A stretch of DNA of 6,739 nucleotides, taken from assembly GCA_007131845.1 (NCBI GenBank), contig SLPT01000338.1, positions 1-6,739 of the forward strand, given 5' to 3'. The stretch's first letter is position 1, and the number at the start of each line of letters is the position of its first letter. This DNA is from Desulfobacteraceae bacterium (GTDB lineage: Bacteria; Desulfobacterota; Desulfobacteria; Desulfobacterales; Desulfosalsimonadaceae). The position numbers and the translations under genes are program-made. Below, in pieces: positions 6,239 through 6,739 of this stretch. Under the pieces are notes generated by a model. It was given only the letters and a program-made list of their open reading frames with translations, did no database searches and was not told where the DNA came from.

Positions 6239-6739
6239 TATGGACCCGATACGCCATATACAGGCGCCTGGCCGCCGGAGCCATTGCGGCCCTGCTGGTT
6301 GTTCTGGGGCTTTACGGGCTTTTCCGGCTGCCCATGACCTATCTGCCGGCTATTACGTATCCCCTTGTCAAGGTTGAGATCCGTTGGGAAGGGGCGGCTC
6401 CCGAAGAGGTTGAAAAAAACATTGCCGAGCCAGCGGAGCGGATGATTTCCACCGTGGATCGGCTGGACCGCATCGAGTCCTCGTCCATGGAGGGGCTCTA
6501 CAGCCTTGATGTCCACTTTGAATACGGCGCGGACGTGGACGTGGCATTCCAGGACGTCCAGGCGGCGCTGGCCCGGGTACGGGGCCGGCTGCCGGACGAC
6601 GCCGAGGAACCTTATGCATTCAAGGCGGATCCTTCCCAGATTCCCGTGATGCAGCTTACCGTCGCTTCCGACCGGTGGGACCCGGTCCGGCTGAGGGACT
6701 GGGTGGAGGACCATTTCCAGGACCGCGTTCTTGCGGTCA
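6235..6739 (+). CDS. RND efflux permease, N-terminal part (truncated by window end)
   Basis: The first 168 residues of an AcrB-type proton-driven inner-membrane exporter (full family length about 1,000-1,050 aa). A basic N-terminus leads into TM1 (about 12-30), then LPMTYLPAITYPLVKVEIRW, the hallmark entry into the porter domain (family pattern: P-x-x-x-LP-x-I-x-YP). Porter subdomain PN1 follows with GAAPEEVEKNIAEPAERMISTVDRL, ESSSMEG, the FEYGADVD strand, and LPDDAEEPYAFKADPSQIPVMQL, all standard RND features. The ATG at 6235 overlaps the adaptor stop as ATGA, with AGGGA nine bases upstream. It is open to the last base of the window. Whether it is a hydrophobe/amphiphile (HAE) or metal (HME) type cannot be decided, because the TM4 charged residues lie outside the window. 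Confidence 0.93.
   Translation, partial: MIWTRYAIYRRLAAGAIAALLVVLGLYGLFRLPMTYLPAITYPLVKVEIRWEGAAPEEVEKNIAEPAERMISTVDRLDRIESSSMEGLYSLDVHFEYGADVDVAFQDVQAALARVRGRLPDDAEEPYAFKADPSQIPVMQLTVASDRWDPVRLRDWVEDHFQDRVLAV

Overview
The window looks like a chromosomal segment of a GC-rich Gram-negative bacterium. My best guess is a Desulfobacterota (Desulfobacterales-type) genome. The reasons are the multi-PAS sigma-54 activator with a Cys-rich PAS domain, a GAT-phased hexamer repeat between genes, and a full tripartite envelope-spanning export system. The assignment rests on gene style and memory, not on a marker gene.

Layout: positions 1-224 are non-coding, with weak promoter-like and stem-loop signals. 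A large minus-strand gene (225-2438) encodes a three-PAS, AAA+, Fis-type HTH sigma-54-dependent activator. A 500-base divergent intergenic region (2439-2972) follows. It holds a 61-nt nested palindrome (2628-2688), a nine-unit hexanucleotide repeat (2737-2790), a small dyad (2826-2842) and a candidate sigma-70 promoter facing right (2861-2891). Rightward from there runs a tightly packed operon: a membrane-targeted DsbA/thioredoxin-like protein with a CPPC active site (2973-3629), a TolC/OprM-like outer-membrane efflux lipoprotein (3648-5129 as an open frame), a HlyD/AcrA-like periplasmic adaptor (5126-6238), and the start of an RND inner-membrane permease (6235 to the window end, truncated by the window).

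Together the last three genes make a complete RND efflux pump, probably with the divergent PAS activator as local regulator and a periplasmic thiol-disulfide protein as accessory. The substrate cannot be read from the sequence.

The most notable observation is at the start of the outer-membrane factor. The best start is a GTG at 3626, which has a strong Shine-Dalgarno and overlaps the previous stop as GTGA, the same 4-nt overlap seen at the next two junctions. It reads into a run of 11 T (3657-3667) that puts the gene out of frame. With 10 T (or 13 T) the two frames join into an ideal lipoprotein signal peptide. This is a phase-variation or slippage switch, or a homopolymer sequencing error.
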